A stretch of 64,000 nucleotides of DNA from Desulfurococcaceae archaeon (GCA_020832925.1 JAJHRF010000001.1:62001-126000), one strand, 5' to 3'; positions 51,288 to 60,794 are shown, counted from the first letter of the stretch. Numbers and translations are program-made. The notes: generated from the letters alone by a model not told the origin.

Positions 51288-51998
51288 ATGGATAACTATG
51301 CTGTAGAGGTTATATATTCACAAGAACATTGGGCTATACTGAAGGAGAAAAGAGTGAAAGGTCTGAAGATCATAGAAGCTTTGAATAGCTGTGGTTTTAG
51401 TGTAGCGGTCCTTCATGGTAGTGTGGCGAGAGGTGATGTATCTAGGGATAGCGATGTCGATGTAGCGTTTCTTCATGTATACCCTGCTAGCTTAGTTAAA
51501 CTATGTTTAGAGGAGAATAGATTTACAGTATACGATGTGAAGATTGTTCAGCCTACTCCTAAACATACGCCAAAGATCTACATATACCTAGACCCTTTCG
51601 AAGAACAGTGTGTATCTATTCCATTAGCTGAGTTAGAACCTATAGAGATTGAGTATTACAAGTTTAGCGGTTATGTAACGAAAGAAGACATAATTGCGAA
51701 TAAGAGGGTTAAAGGTGTTAATAAGAAACTGAGACTCATAATACCCACTGGGAGAGGACATATAGAGATACCTGTTAAAGGTAATGAAGGTTACGTTAGT
51801 AGAATTCTAGAGGTACCGCTTGAGATTGTGAAAGACCGTGTTGAAGCTTTATCTAGACGTCTCGAGGAAGGGCATACAGGTTTATTCATAGAGATCTCTG
51901 TACCAGTATTCGAAGAAATAGAGCATTTCGTTAAAAAACTCTGTAGAGAAAACCAGTTTTTCAGAAGAGCTGTGGCAAAGCATGGGTTATGCATATAG
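51288..51998 (+). CDS. Nucleotidyltransferase-domain protein
   Basis: A 236-aa protein. The N-terminal half has VAVLHGSVARGDVSRDSDVDVAFLH, the complete GS-x(n)-D-x-D motif of the DNA polymerase-beta superfamily. The C-terminal half (residues ~110-236) has no obvious catalytic motif, but contains LIIPTGRGHIEIPVKGNEGYVSRIL. It resembles a group of archaeal predicted nucleotidyltransferases of unknown substrate. The ATG is 17 bases after the opposite GTG, so transcripts in both directions are nearly leaderless. It overlaps the radical SAM gene by 17 bases. Confidence 0.78.
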   Translation: MDNYAVEVIYSQEHWAILKEKRVKGLKIIEALNSCGFSVAVLHGSVARGDVSRDSDVDVAFLHVYPASLVKLCLEENRFTVYDVKIVQPTPKHTPKIYIYLDPFEEQCVSIPLAELEPIEIEYYKFSGYVTKEDIIANKRVKGVNKKLRLIIPTGRGHIEIPVKGNEGYVSRILEVPLEIVKDRVEALSRRLEEGHTGLFIEISVPVFEEIEHFVKKLCRENQFFRRAVAKHGLCI

Positions 51999-52893
51999 CG
52001 ATGTAGTTAGCCTAGAACCTTACGGGGTATGGTATAGAGGGATCCCCAAAGGTTGTATCTACTGTATGAAAGGATCTAAAGTAGTTATCTTTGTTACTGG
52101 TATATGCCAAACTCTATGCTACTACTGTCCCATAAGTAGAGAACGTAGGAGTAGCAATGCTTTCTATGTTAATGAAGAAAGGTTTACGAGTATAGCTGAA
52201 ATTGTTGATGAGGTAAGTATGGTGAAAGCTGAAGGCGCATCTATAACCGGTGGAGAACCTTTCCAAGTATTTCACATGGTTGTAAAGTTTGTGAAGACAT
52301 TGAAAGATTTGATGGGATGGAACTTTCATATACATCTCTATACATCAGGTTTCGGTGTAACTAAAGAAGCGATTAAAAAACTAGAAAAAGTGGGGCTCGA
52401 TGAGATAAGATTTCATATAGTTAATGAAACAATCTACAAATTAGTAGAATTCGCAGCTAAAGAAACTGGTATGGATGTAGGTATAGAGGTTCCTGCTATA
52501 CCTGACACGAATTATCTCTGGAGTATAGTTATGAAAGCAGAGATGATAGGAGCTAGGTTCGTGAATTTTAACGAATTCGAGGTTTCTGAAACAAATGTTG
52601 AGCAAATACTTATTCGCGGATATAGGTTGAAAGAGGATGGGAGAGGTGTTGAAGGAAGTTATGAAGCAGCTTTGAAGGTCATCGAGAGAGCTTCTAAAGA
52701 AGGTTTAAAGATATCAGTACATTTATGCCCGGCAATATTTAAGGATGTTGTCCAGCATAGGAATAGACTTAGGAGAAAAGCTCTAGTTTGTCTTTATCCG
52801 GGTACTGAGGTGAATCCCGATGGAACTATAAAGATAGACAACAACGACTATATACCGATGTTCGATATTTGTAGCGTATTCATCAAAAAATAA
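51982..52893 (+). CDS. Radical SAM protein (COG2108-like)
   Basis: A 303-aa protein with the radical SAM cluster motif TGICQTLCYYCPIS (C-x3-C-x2-C), a preceding extra pair GCIYCM, and the SAM-binding ASITGGEPFQVF. VHLCPAIFKDVVQHRNRL near the C-terminus may bind a second cluster or substrate. It resembles uncharacterised archaeal proteins related to pyruvate formate-lyase activases. ATG start within the nucleotidyltransferase gene. The coupling suggests the two proteins act together. Confidence 0.8.
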   Translation: MGYAYSDVVSLEPYGVWYRGIPKGCIYCMKGSKVVIFVTGICQTLCYYCPISRERRSSNAFYVNEERFTSIAEIVDEVSMVKAEGASITGGEPFQVFHMVVKFVKTLKDLMGWNFHIHLYTSGFGVTKEAIKKLEKVGLDEIRFHIVNETIYKLVEFAAKETGMDVGIEVPAIPDTNYLWSIVMKAEMIGARFVNFNEFEVSETNVEQILIRGYRLKEDGRGVEGSYEAALKVIERASKEGLKISVHLCPAIFKDVVQHRNRLRRKALVCLYPGTEVNPDGTIKIDNNDYIPMFDICSVFIKK

Positions 52894-52979
52894 GAGCTAT
52901 GTAAGCTTGAGTATCTCTAGCTCTGTACTGAAAACAAGGACTGGTTATAGATAAGGTACATATCTACAGAGTGTGACTC

Positions 52980-54122
52980 ATGCCTAAAGAAGCTCTCCTA
53001 TATAGAGTAATTGATGAAAGTAAAAGAGTTGTTGAGTGTACAGCTTGTCCAAGGAGGTGTAAAATAGGGGATGGTCTCCACGGTTTTTGCGGTATTAGGT
53101 GGAATTTCAATGGGAAACTTTACCTAGTATCTCACGGTCTTGCAATAGCTGTTGCTATAGACCCTATAGAGAAGAAACCTTTGTACCATTTTTACCCAGG
53201 TTCAGCTGTGTTCTCGATGTCTACGACAGGGTGTAGCTGGGGTTGCATATTCTGTCAAAATTGGGATATATCGCAGAGAAAGATTATAGCTGGATGGAGA
53301 TTACCACCAGAAATGGCTGTAAATATAGCTCTTGCATATGGAGTTCAAGGTATTACGTATACATACAACGAACCTGTAGTTTTCATAGAGTATGCATACG
53401 ATGTAGGGGTCTTGGCGAAGAAGTACAACCTCTTCAATACTATGGTTACCAACGGATATATGACCGATGAAACGATAGATCTTGTAGCGAAATTTGTTGA
53501 TGCTGTGACAGTAGATTTCAAAGGTCATGGAGATCAGGATGTTGCTAGAAAACTCTGCTTAGTACCTGATATAGAGCCTGTGTTTAATGCTATTATTGAG
53601 TTGAAGAAGAAAGGGGTATTTGTAGAGATAACGGATCTAGTGATACCTAAATATGGAGATGATATTGATAAAGCACGTAAATTAGCTAGATGGATTGTTG
53701 AAAACCTCGGACCTGAAACCCCTGTACACTTCCTAAGATTTCATCCAGATTACAAACTACTAGAACTACCTTCGACTCCTGTGAAAGTTCTTGAAAAACA
53801 TATAGCTGTAGCGAGGGAGGAGGGTCTAGTCTATACATATATAGGTAATGTGCCGGGACATCAATACGAACATACTTACTGCCCAAGATGTGGTAAACCT
53901 GTGATAAAGAGATTCGGTTTTGATATAATTGAACATAATCTAGATGAAGGATCTCATTGTAAATTCTGTGGATATAGGATCAATATTGTTGGAGGTATAA
54001 GCCTTGCACATAAATTAGATAGATTCGTTTATGTACCTCTAGACCTATATACCGAGTTTATTCATGTTAAACCTAACGAGATAAAGAACTTCGTCTTCGG
54101 GGGGATAGGTGGAATACCATAG
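52980..54122 (+). CDS. amrS: AmmeMemoRadiSam-system radical SAM enzyme (AmrS)
   Basis: A 380-aa protein. The N-terminal cysteine box ECTACPRRCKIGDGLHGFCGIR, then IDPIEKKPLYHFYPGSAVFS and the cluster motif TGCSWGCIFCQNWDIS (C-x3-C-x2-C) are the hallmarks of AmrS. A C-terminal zinc ribbon-like region has YCPRCGKPVIKR and CKFCGYRI. The system is named for co-occurring AMMECR1 and Memo proteins, which are not in this window; its reaction was unknown to me. ATG start. Overlaps the TatD-like gene by 14 bases. Confidence 0.9.
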   Translation: MPKEALLYRVIDESKRVVECTACPRRCKIGDGLHGFCGIRWNFNGKLYLVSHGLAIAVAIDPIEKKPLYHFYPGSAVFSMSTTGCSWGCIFCQNWDISQRKIIAGWRLPPEMAVNIALAYGVQGITYTYNEPVVFIEYAYDVGVLAKKYNLFNTMVTNGYMTDETIDLVAKFVDAVTVDFKGHGDQDVARKLCLVPDIEPVFNAIIELKKKGVFVEITDLVIPKYGDDIDKARKLARWIVENLGPETPVHFLRFHPDYKLLELPSTPVKVLEKHIAVAREEGLVYTYIGNVPGHQYEHTYCPRCGKPVIKRFGFDIIEHNLDEGSHCKFCGYRINIVGGISLAHKLDRFVYVPLDLYTEFIHVKPNEIKNFVFGGIGGIP

Positions 54123-54864
54123 AATTGCTGATGCTCATTGTCATTTACATGAATTTAGCGATGACGAGGTAAAGGATATAGCGTTGTTAGGTATAGATGT
54201 TATAGCTGTTAGTGATGACTACTATTCATCGTTAAGAACTTTAACACTTTCAGAGAGATATAACTGGGTCATACCTGCTGTAGGAATACATCCATGGAGC
54301 ATAACCTTAGATTCTATAAACGAATTCAACGAACTTGTAGAGCTTGTAAACAAGTTGAAGCATAGGATAAAAATCCTAGGAGAAATAGGGTTAGACAAGA
54401 AGTTTAAATCTGAAACATTCGCATATCAATTACAAATATTTAAACTATTTATAGAACTGGGGGAAGAGCTTAAAGCTATCCTAAATATACACGCGGCTGG
54501 TGCATGGAAAGAGGTTTTGGATCTTATGATTAAAAGTGACATCTCTACAGCTATAATTCACTGGTATACAGGCCCTATCGAGTTGCTCAAAGATCTAGAA
54601 AGCAGGGGATTCTATATATCTATAAACCCTGCAGTATCTATCCAAGAGAAGCATAGAGAAGTTGTGGCAAAAGCCTCTCTAGACATGATGTTGGTTGAAA
54701 GCGATGCTCCGTATAGATATAGGGATATGATGCTACATCCTAGAAATGTTTACGATGTTATGAAGTATATAGCGCAAATAAAAAACCTTAGTTATGAAGA
54801 AGTCTATGAAGCAGTAGCTAAAAATTATGAAAAGCTGAGGAACTTAATTGGTTTGAATATGTAA
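54109..54864 (+). CDS. TatD-like metal-dependent hydrolase
   Basis: A 251-aa amidohydrolase-fold protein. Metal ligands are visible in IADAHCHLHEF (H-x-H), ILGEIGLDKKF (Glu), LNIHAAGAW (His), AIIHWYTG (His) and VESDAPYRYRD (Asp). TatD proteins are 3'-5' DNA exonucleases or related hydrolases. GTG start inside amrS, so it is translationally coupled with it. It ends the run nucleotidyltransferase-radical SAM-AmrS-TatD. Confidence 0.88.
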   Translation: MEYHRIADAHCHLHEFSDDEVKDIALLGIDVIAVSDDYYSSLRTLTLSERYNWVIPAVGIHPWSITLDSINEFNELVELVNKLKHRIKILGEIGLDKKFKSETFAYQLQIFKLFIELGEELKAILNIHAAGAWKEVLDLMIKSDISTAIIHWYTGPIELLKDLESRGFYISINPAVSIQEKHREVVAKASLDMMLVESDAPYRYRDMMLHPRNVYDVMKYIAQIKNLSYEEVYEAVAKNYEKLRNLIGLNM

Positions 54865-54985
54865 CTGAATTAAATTGAATCAGAATATTTTATCACAAAA
54901 TCAAAAACTCTAAAATACTGAACACGTAGAGTAAATATTCAGAGTATTCGTAAAGGAAGCTATTAGCATTAACGGGGGTATATAT

Positions 54986-55627
54986 ATGAGTTTAAGTGAA
55001 GCTATAAAGAGGTTGAAATTGTTATCTCTACCTCAAGATTATCCAGAAGATGTGGATCTGATACGGTTAATAGATTATAGATCGTTTATGAACTGTGTAA
55101 ACAACGAGGTTAGGTGTGCTATTCTCACGTTAATAAGTAAAGGTATTACATCTGCTGCTGATATAGCTAAGTACTTAAACATCTCCAGAACAGGTATATA
55201 TAGACATCTCAATGTGTTAGCAAGAAGTGGTTTTCTAATGCATATGAATGGGAGGTACTATATCTCAGCGAAAATATTCCTAATATACGATGTGGATATA
55301 GATAGTGATGGATTCATAAAGCTGAAGATCCACCCAGATAAAGGAGGGTTTATCGATGAAGAAGCAGGTTTTGTTCTTATAAAAGGTCCGATATGTAAAT
55401 GCGAAGTATGTAGAGCTTTCGATACATGTATAAAAGCTGTTAAAAGTGTTGCAAAGAAACTCGATATCAGAATAAGATCTGAAAACCCCTTACAAGCTTT
55501 TACTGAGATAATTAGAGAGCTAATCTATCGCGATGTATACCACGTTATAAGGAACGGGTATCTCATAGTAAGACCGGTATACATAGAGGAGGAAGAGGAA
55601 GAGAAGCTTGAAGAAACTCGTATTTAA
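54986..55627 (+). CDS. Winged helix-turn-helix transcriptional regulator (ArsR-like) with Cys-rich C-terminal part
   Basis: A 213-aa protein. Residues ~35-90 form an ArsR-like winged helix (RCAILTLISKGITSAADIAKYLNISRTGIYRHLNVLARSG in parts). The C-terminal region has ICKCEVCRAFDTC, four cysteines in a row likely to bind metal or a cluster. An acidic tail (EEEEEEKLEE) follows. The start ATG is preceded by cgggggtat. It overlaps the ASCH gene by 20 bases, so one message makes both. The DNA target and the sensed signal are unknown. Confidence 0.78.
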   Translation: MSLSEAIKRLKLLSLPQDYPEDVDLIRLIDYRSFMNCVNNEVRCAILTLISKGITSAADIAKYLNISRTGIYRHLNVLARSGFLMHMNGRYYISAKIFLIYDVDIDSDGFIKLKIHPDKGGFIDEEAGFVLIKGPICKCEVCRAFDTCIKAVKSVAKKLDIRIRSENPLQAFTEIIRELIYRDVYHVIRNGYLIVRPVYIEEEEEEKLEETRI

Positions 55628-55919
55628 GCTAGACTTTGCTGGTAAGATATTGACAGGAGAGAAAACAACAACAATCAGGTTATCCACAGATCTTAACGAA
55701 GGCGATACTGTAGAGGTATACGTAGGCCATGTGAGAATAGGTAAAGCATTAATAAAGAAAGTCTATAAGAAGAAGTTAAGCGAATTAAGCGAAGAAGAAA
55801 TCAAATCCGATGGATTTCAATCCAAAGAAGATTTGATAAGAAATCTTGCGAAAATCTATGGAAGTAAAAGAATTAACGTAGACCCGGAGGTCTATATAAT
55901 AGAATTTCAATTGCTTTGA
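55608..55919 (+). CDS. ASCH-domain protein
   Basis: A 103-aa protein starting at TTG 55608. The pattern KLDFAGKILTGEKTTTIRLS at the N-terminus (GxKxxTxR) followed by GDTVEVYVGHVRIGKALIKKV is typical of ASCH domains, a PUA-like fold that binds RNA or nucleotides. The lysine, threonine and arginine of the motif form the binding cleft. Its overlap with the regulator suggests a functional pair. Substrate unknown. Confidence 0.82.
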   Translation: MKKLVFKLDFAGKILTGEKTTTIRLSTDLNEGDTVEVYVGHVRIGKALIKKVYKKKLSELSEEEIKSDGFQSKEDLIRNLAKIYGSKRINVDPEVYIIEFQLL

Positions 55920-55998
55920 ATAGAAAGTTATGAAACTTAAAGAATATAAACCTAAGCTAAAATAACTCTAAAACTTGAGCACAGTTGCATAACACATG

Positions 55999-56086
55999 GC
56001 GGGGGTGCCCGAGCCAGGTCAAAGGGGTCGGGCTTAGGACCCGATGGCGTAGGCCTGCGTGGGTTCAAATCCCACCCCCCGCACCA
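55999..56086 (+). tRNA. tRNA-Leu (anticodon UAG), CCA encoded
   Basis: Acceptor stem GCGGGGG/CCCCCGC with A73, CCA at 56084-56086, and a long variable arm (ATGGCGTAGGCCTGCGT region). The anticodon stem TCGGG/CCCGA encloses CTTAGGA, anticodon UAG. No intron. Two stretches, 56020-56029 and 56050-56060, are complementary to the guides of the C/D sRNA candidate at 14212. A TATA-like gaatataaacc lies about 50 bases upstream. Confidence 0.96.
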
Positions 56087-56193
56087 ACAACTCCTCAATT
56101 GATGTACCCTATATCTATATATGCGTAAGTTATTTTAATCCATCTGTACAACTATAACTTTTACACTGTGTAAATACATTATCGGGTTAGGCT

Positions 56194-56823
56194 ATGAGTA
56201 TATACGAATTTGACAAGATATATCATTTAGAGGATCTAATTAAGCAGGATATAATTACTGTTATGAGGAATCTATATAGACGCAACTTAATTTCAGCTTT
56301 ATCTGGTAATCTAAGTGTTAGGATACCGGGGACGAACTATATATGGATAACTCCTTCAGGTCTTCATAAAGCTGAGCTAAAGGTAGATGACCTAGTTAAA
56401 ATAGATTTAGATGGTAACATAATTGAAGGTCATCATAAACCTTCATCTGAGTGGAGATTCCATGTAGCTATATACAAATTAAGATCTGATATATATGCTG
56501 TAGCTCATACCCATAACCCTGCTGTGCTGGTGCTAGATCTTCTCGATATAAAATTAGATCCAAGTATATTAATCGAGTCGAAGTACTATATTAAAGGGAT
56601 AGCATATGTACCTGAAGCAGAACCTGGAAGTATGGAGTTAGCTAGGTATGTTGCTGAAGTAGTTAAATCTGATGTTAACGCTATTATACTGAGGAGACAT
56701 GGGGTGGTGACAATGGGTAAGAATATATATGAAGCGGAAACAATTGCTGAAGCGTTGGAGGATCTAGCGTTAGTACAACTATACACATTAACTTTGAGAT
56801 CGCTTTTAAGTATAAGTAAGTAG
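56194..56823 (+). CDS. Class II aldolase/adducin-family protein
   Basis: A 209-aa zinc-dependent aldolase-fold protein. Residues: SALSGNLSVRIPG, WITPSG, KPSSEWRFHVAIYK (catalytic Glu), VAHTHNPAVLVLDLL (two zinc His) and ILRRHGVVTMGKN (third zinc His). The family includes fuculose-1-phosphate and related aldolases; archaeal members take part in DHAP-based aldol reactions. The exact substrate cannot be read. ATG start. Convergent with the Lhr-type helicase gene. Confidence 0.88.
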   Translation: MSIYEFDKIYHLEDLIKQDIITVMRNLYRRNLISALSGNLSVRIPGTNYIWITPSGLHKAELKVDDLVKIDLDGNIIEGHHKPSSEWRFHVAIYKLRSDIYAVAHTHNPAVLVLDLLDIKLDPSILIESKYYIKGIAYVPEAEPGSMELARYVAEVVKSDVNAIILRRHGVVTMGKNIYEAETIAEALEDLALVQLYTLTLRSLLSISK

Positions 56824-56840
56824 ATTTCTAGTTGTAAAGA

Positions 56841-59579
56841 TCATCGCTGTGCTATACCCATGGTTTGCTCTCGATCTTTATCATGAATTTCAATAGTTAC
56901 AGAGTTATTTTGTTGAACAAGCATTTTCTGCTCTAGGACTTTCTTAACCATGTCTTGGAATTTCGCTATCAACTTCTTCTTATCCTCCATCAGAACTATG
57001 TCACTGTAGCCAAAGGCTATGATATGATGTGCGAATGGGCTTGGTGCATAACGACTAAACACGTATAGGATCTTGATTTCACCTCTATGTATTTTCTCGA
57101 GCACTTCTTTAGCATGGGTTAGATCCATGAAATCTTCCAGAACCTCTCTATATGTCTCCTCTATGACAGGAAATCTAGGGTGCTTTTCAACAATTTCAAT
57201 AAGTTTCTCAGCGTTTACCTGTCTCTTAGCTAACGATACATCTACACCTTTATATCTCCTCAACAACATGAATGCACGTTCTGCACAATGTCTAAACCTT
57301 TTCTTAAACAGCTCTGTTCTCCTTATAGCTTTCCTAGCTATGGATTCTACATTATCTGGATTAACCTCTTTAATTACATCTTCTACAACTTTCTTAAGAA
57401 CCTGATCCCCTATCTCTACGTTTTTCAACGTAAGCATAAATCCATTATCTGTTACACTAATCCTAACATTTTCACCTAATTTCCTACTTAATGTATAGGC
57501 ATAAACTCTCGATAAAACATCATTAGTTCTTCGTCCAAACAATGAATGGAATATTATGTTAGTGGTAGCGGATTCGGGATCTCTCCATATCTCTATAACG
57601 ATATCTTTATCTGATGGAACTATACCTGTGTAGAGAAGCTGTTCGTACATGTATTCATAGATATATTCAGCAGCATGTATTTCCAGTTCGTACTCTTTAA
57701 TGAGAAACTCCACAACCTTTTCCTTTGGTCTACTCTTTATCATTTCAGCTAAAAACCTTCGGAACTTCCCGATCTCTAAAGCTGAATCATATGATAATGG
57801 TAACATCTCTGAGAACCATATAGGTACAGTAGGCTTCTCTCCTTCAGCAGGTGCAACAACTATATGTGTAGGATTAATAGATAGTACTCTATACGTTCTA
57901 CCACCTAGAACAAATATGTCTCCAGGACTTAGAATCTCTACAAAACCTTCCTCTAGATCGCCAACGTATCTTTTCCTACCCTCTAAAACAGCTGTAACAG
58001 GAACCTTAGCTTCATCCGGTATAGCTCCTACATTTAGTTGGTATATCATTCTAGCACCTCTCCTCCTACCAACAATCCTCGTTTCCTTATCATATCTTAT
58101 CTTAGCATATACATTGTAATCCTCGAGCCCTGGATAAATACCGGCTAAATAGTTGATAACAGTCATGAACTCTTCCTCAGTTAAATCTCTATAGGGATAG
58201 CTTCTGCGTACAATTCTAAGGATTTCCTCTACTGTTCGCGGTTTCTCTAAAGACATCCCTACAATGTGTTGCGCTAGTATATCGAGTGGTTTCTTCGGTA
58301 TTTTCACGTTATCTATCTTTCTCTCCCTAGCTAGCTTCGCTAAGACACAACACTCTACAAGATCATCTCTATCTACTATCAGTAGCACACCTTTACTCAT
58401 AGCGTACGCATTATGTCCCGATCTACCGACTCTTTGTAGAAGTCTTGTCACACTTTTCGGGCTGCTCAACAGGACTACGAGATCTATGTACCCTATATCT
58501 ATCCCCAGCTCTAAACTTGTAGAGGATACGACAACACGTAGTTCTCCTCTCTTAAGCCTCTCCTCGACATCGAGTCTGACATCTCTACTTAAGCTACTAT
58601 GATGAGCCTCAATCTCATCAGCATCTAAAATACCGTTAGTACTTAGCATTTTCTTTAATTTAAAGACTACTCTCTCGGTAGCACTTCGGGTGTTTGTAAA
58701 GACGAGAGTCGTTCTATGAGTTTGGACTAGCTTAGCTAAGGTATCGTATATAGACTCTGTTAATACTGATGCAGGTGTGTAAACAAGGTCCATTTTAGGG
58801 CATACAACCTTTATATCGAAAGGTTTTGCAAACCTAGCATCAACAATGACCACAGTTCTAGGATTTCCGTAATCATCGAAACCTCCTAGAAATCTCGCAA
58901 CTTCTTCTAATGGCGAAATTGTTGCGCTTAACCCAACCCTCTGAAAATCTTTTCCCACAAGATCTACAAGTCTTTCAAGTGATAGAGCTAAATGCGAACC
59001 TCTCTTATTACCTGCAAGTTCATGGATCTCGTCTACGACTACCCATTGAACATCGCTAAGCTTTTCCCGAAATCTTGGGGCGTTAAGTGTTAAAGCAAAG
59101 CTTTCAGGTGTCGTTATCAATATATGTGGAGGCTCTTTAAGCATCCTAGCTTTTTCATGTGGAAGAGTATCGCTAGTCCTAACAGCGACTCTTATCTCTA
59201 TATCTTTATTAAACCACTTCTTAACATACTCACTCATGCTGGTTAACGGTGTTATCAAGTTCTTCTTCATATCGTTGTTAAGAGCTCTCAAGGGGGAGAT
59301 ATAGACGACGTAGACCTTGTCTTCAAGCTTACCTTCTAATGAGTATCTAACTAGGTTGTCTATGATAGGTAGGAATGCGGCTAACGTTTTACCAGTTCCG
59401 GTGGGGCTCGATATTAAAACGTTGTATCCTTGTTTAATATACGGTATAGCCATTCTCTGAGGGGGAGTTAACTTACCCAAGTTATTCTTAACCCAAGCAG
59501 CTATAGGTTCAGCTAAGAACTGCAAAACATACTCATCTTCAAAATCTCTAGCATACACTATACCGTTACTATTATCCAT
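56841..59579 (-). CDS. lhr: Lhr-type ATP-dependent helicase
   Basis: A 912-aa superfamily 2 helicase of the archaeal Lhr group. Motifs in order: LISSPTGTGKTLAAFLP (I), YVVYISPLRALNND (Ia), WVVVDEIHELAGNKRGSH (II, DEIH), VGLSATISPLEEV (III), TTLVFTNTRSATERVVFKL (IV), SSTSLELGIDIGYIDLVV (V) and RLLQRVGRSGHNA (VI). A long C-terminal part follows with winged-helix and Lhr-specific domains. Lhr unwinds branched DNA and RNA-DNA hybrids and is linked to repair. ATG at 59579. Confidence 0.94.
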   Translation of the reverse strand: MDNSNGIVYARDFEDEYVLQFLAEPIAAWVKNNLGKLTPPQRMAIPYIKQGYNVLISSPTGTGKTLAAFLPIIDNLVRYSLEGKLEDKVYVVYISPLRALNNDMKKNLITPLTSMSEYVKKWFNKDIEIRVAVRTSDTLPHEKARMLKEPPHILITTPESFALTLNAPRFREKLSDVQWVVVDEIHELAGNKRGSHLALSLERLVDLVGKDFQRVGLSATISPLEEVARFLGGFDDYGNPRTVVIVDARFAKPFDIKVVCPKMDLVYTPASVLTESIYDTLAKLVQTHRTTLVFTNTRSATERVVFKLKKMLSTNGILDADEIEAHHSSLSRDVRLDVEERLKRGELRVVVSSTSLELGIDIGYIDLVVLLSSPKSVTRLLQRVGRSGHNAYAMSKGVLLIVDRDDLVECCVLAKLARERKIDNVKIPKKPLDILAQHIVGMSLEKPRTVEEILRIVRRSYPYRDLTEEEFMTVINYLAGIYPGLEDYNVYAKIRYDKETRIVGRRRGARMIYQLNVGAIPDEAKVPVTAVLEGRKRYVGDLEEGFVEILSPGDIFVLGGRTYRVLSINPTHIVVAPAEGEKPTVPIWFSEMLPLSYDSALEIGKFRRFLAEMIKSRPKEKVVEFLIKEYELEIHAAEYIYEYMYEQLLYTGIVPSDKDIVIEIWRDPESATTNIIFHSLFGRRTNDVLSRVYAYTLSRKLGENVRISVTDNGFMLTLKNVEIGDQVLKKVVEDVIKEVNPDNVESIARKAIRRTELFKKRFRHCAERAFMLLRRYKGVDVSLAKRQVNAEKLIEIVEKHPRFPVIEETYREVLEDFMDLTHAKEVLEKIHRGEIKILYVFSRYAPSPFAHHIIAFGYSDIVLMEDKKKLIAKFQDMVKKVLEQKMLVQQNNSVTIEIHDKDREQTMGIAQR

Positions 59580-59671
59580 AGAGATCTCTTCAGCCCCTTC
59601 TTAATAACTAGATCCGATTTAGATCTTATAGAACCTTGACAGTATAAAAAACTTACAGCACATGACAAAGA

Positions 59672-59923
59672 TTACAGAATCTGTAACCTAGATAAAGCTT
59701 CTCTAATATTTTGAGGTAAAGACATGTAGTCTATTTCTTCAGATTTCGAGACATCGTAATTCCACTCTTTTTGTTCACCTTCAGCTATCTCGTAGACATG
59801 TCTTGTAGTGAGTATAGGTACAATGAATAACTTTCCATCACTTGTTCTACAAAGTTCTACGATAATCGATTTATCCCCCTTCTTCACTACATATCTCTTC
59901 TCTACAGTTATGCTATACATCAT
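59672..59923 (-). CDS. Hypothetical protein, 83 aa
   Basis: The ORF starts with two ATGs (59923 or 59920), preceded by gaggtcggga as a probable Shine-Dalgarno sequence. The N-terminal half is beta-rich (YSITVEKRYVVKKGDKSIIVELCRTS), then a helical end (LPQNIREALSRLQIL). One cysteine. No family recognised. It is compact and spaced like a real gene between the DUF2192-like gene and lhr. Confidence 0.5.
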   Translation of the reverse strand: MMYSITVEKRYVVKKGDKSIIVELCRTSDGKLFIVPILTTRHVYEIAEGEQKEWNYDVSKSEEIDYMSLPQNIREALSRLQIL

Positions 59924-59973
59924 ATCCCGACCTCCTATACCTACATACGATAACTCTTTACGCTGCTAGATGA

Positions 59974-60675
59974 TTACTTGTCCCTACTTTTTAAGCTGTT
60001 AACAAGATTCTGAGGTATTTCAAAGAAATGTTTAGAAACTTCTATTATATAGCTAATCGATGGAAGGATGTTAGGTATGCCGAAGTCTATCGCTATAGTG
60101 TTCTTAGCTATGTTTATATCGATTTTAGTCTTTATTTCGTTATCAGCTAGTTTTTTACCTACTTCATAAGCTATCACAAACTTAGCAAACCTTCTAACAG
60201 TTTCCTCCATAGGCTTAAAGACATTGTATACCTTCCTCATGAGTTGCACAAATGTCTGTTTATCCATAAACTCGAAGTAGTACATGGTGAACAGAAACCT
60301 CAATATTCTAGCAACTAGTTTATCGTCTACAGATTTGCATAACTCTGGATCACGGCTACAAAACTCATCATAATTAGAAACACTTTTAAGAATTTCTAAG
60401 ATTTTCTCTATCTTTATCTCTACATCAAATAATTTCTCTAAAACATCTTTACTTAGTTCTTTATCTAATCCCAACCCCCACTTAGCTATAATGTAGAGAG
60501 AAGCCATATCTTTATCATAGAGATCTGGAGAAGAACTTGATCCTCTTATAGGTTCAACTCCTATCTCTTTATAACACATTTGTAGAATTTTCGTAGCTTC
60601 TTCACGCGATGTAATGTTTTCTCGGATTATTCTACTCCACGCGTTCACAAGCGCTATGATCCTTTTCCTCTTCAT
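59974..60675 (-). CDS. Conserved crenarchaeal helical protein, possibly DUF2192
   Basis: A 233-aa protein from ATG 60675 (GTG 60693 would add 6 residues). It is almost entirely alpha-helical, beginning MKRKRIIALVNAWSRIIRE, with ATKILQMCYKEIGVEPIRG and MASLYIIAKWGLGLDKELS. No catalytic motif is visible. I recall a crenarchaeal family (DUF2192) with such an N-terminus, but this is a weak memory. Divergent from the radical SAM gene. Confidence 0.5.
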   Translation of the reverse strand: MKRKRIIALVNAWSRIIRENITSREEATKILQMCYKEIGVEPIRGSSSSPDLYDKDMASLYIIAKWGLGLDKELSKDVLEKLFDVEIKIEKILEILKSVSNYDEFCSRDPELCKSVDDKLVARILRFLFTMYYFEFMDKQTFVQLMRKVYNVFKPMEETVRRFAKFVIAYEVGKKLADNEIKTKIDINIAKNTIAIDFGIPNILPSISYIIEVSKHFFEIPQNLVNSLKSRDK

Positions 60676-60742
60676 GTTCACGATCTCGACCACGGTATAA
60701 TAGTGTACTCTTGCATACTCGATATAGAGTGATTTAGGTTAG

Positions 60743-60753
60743 GTATATAAATA
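60743..60753 (+). promoter_or_regulatory. TATA box of the radical SAM/B12 gene
   Basis: The element gtatataaata lies 42-52 bases upstream of ATG 60795, with a Shine-Dalgarno-like gaggt at 60782-60786. Confidence 0.6.
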
Positions 60754-60794
60754 CCCGTGAATAATTTCATGTATATGAATTGAGGTTTAACGAG

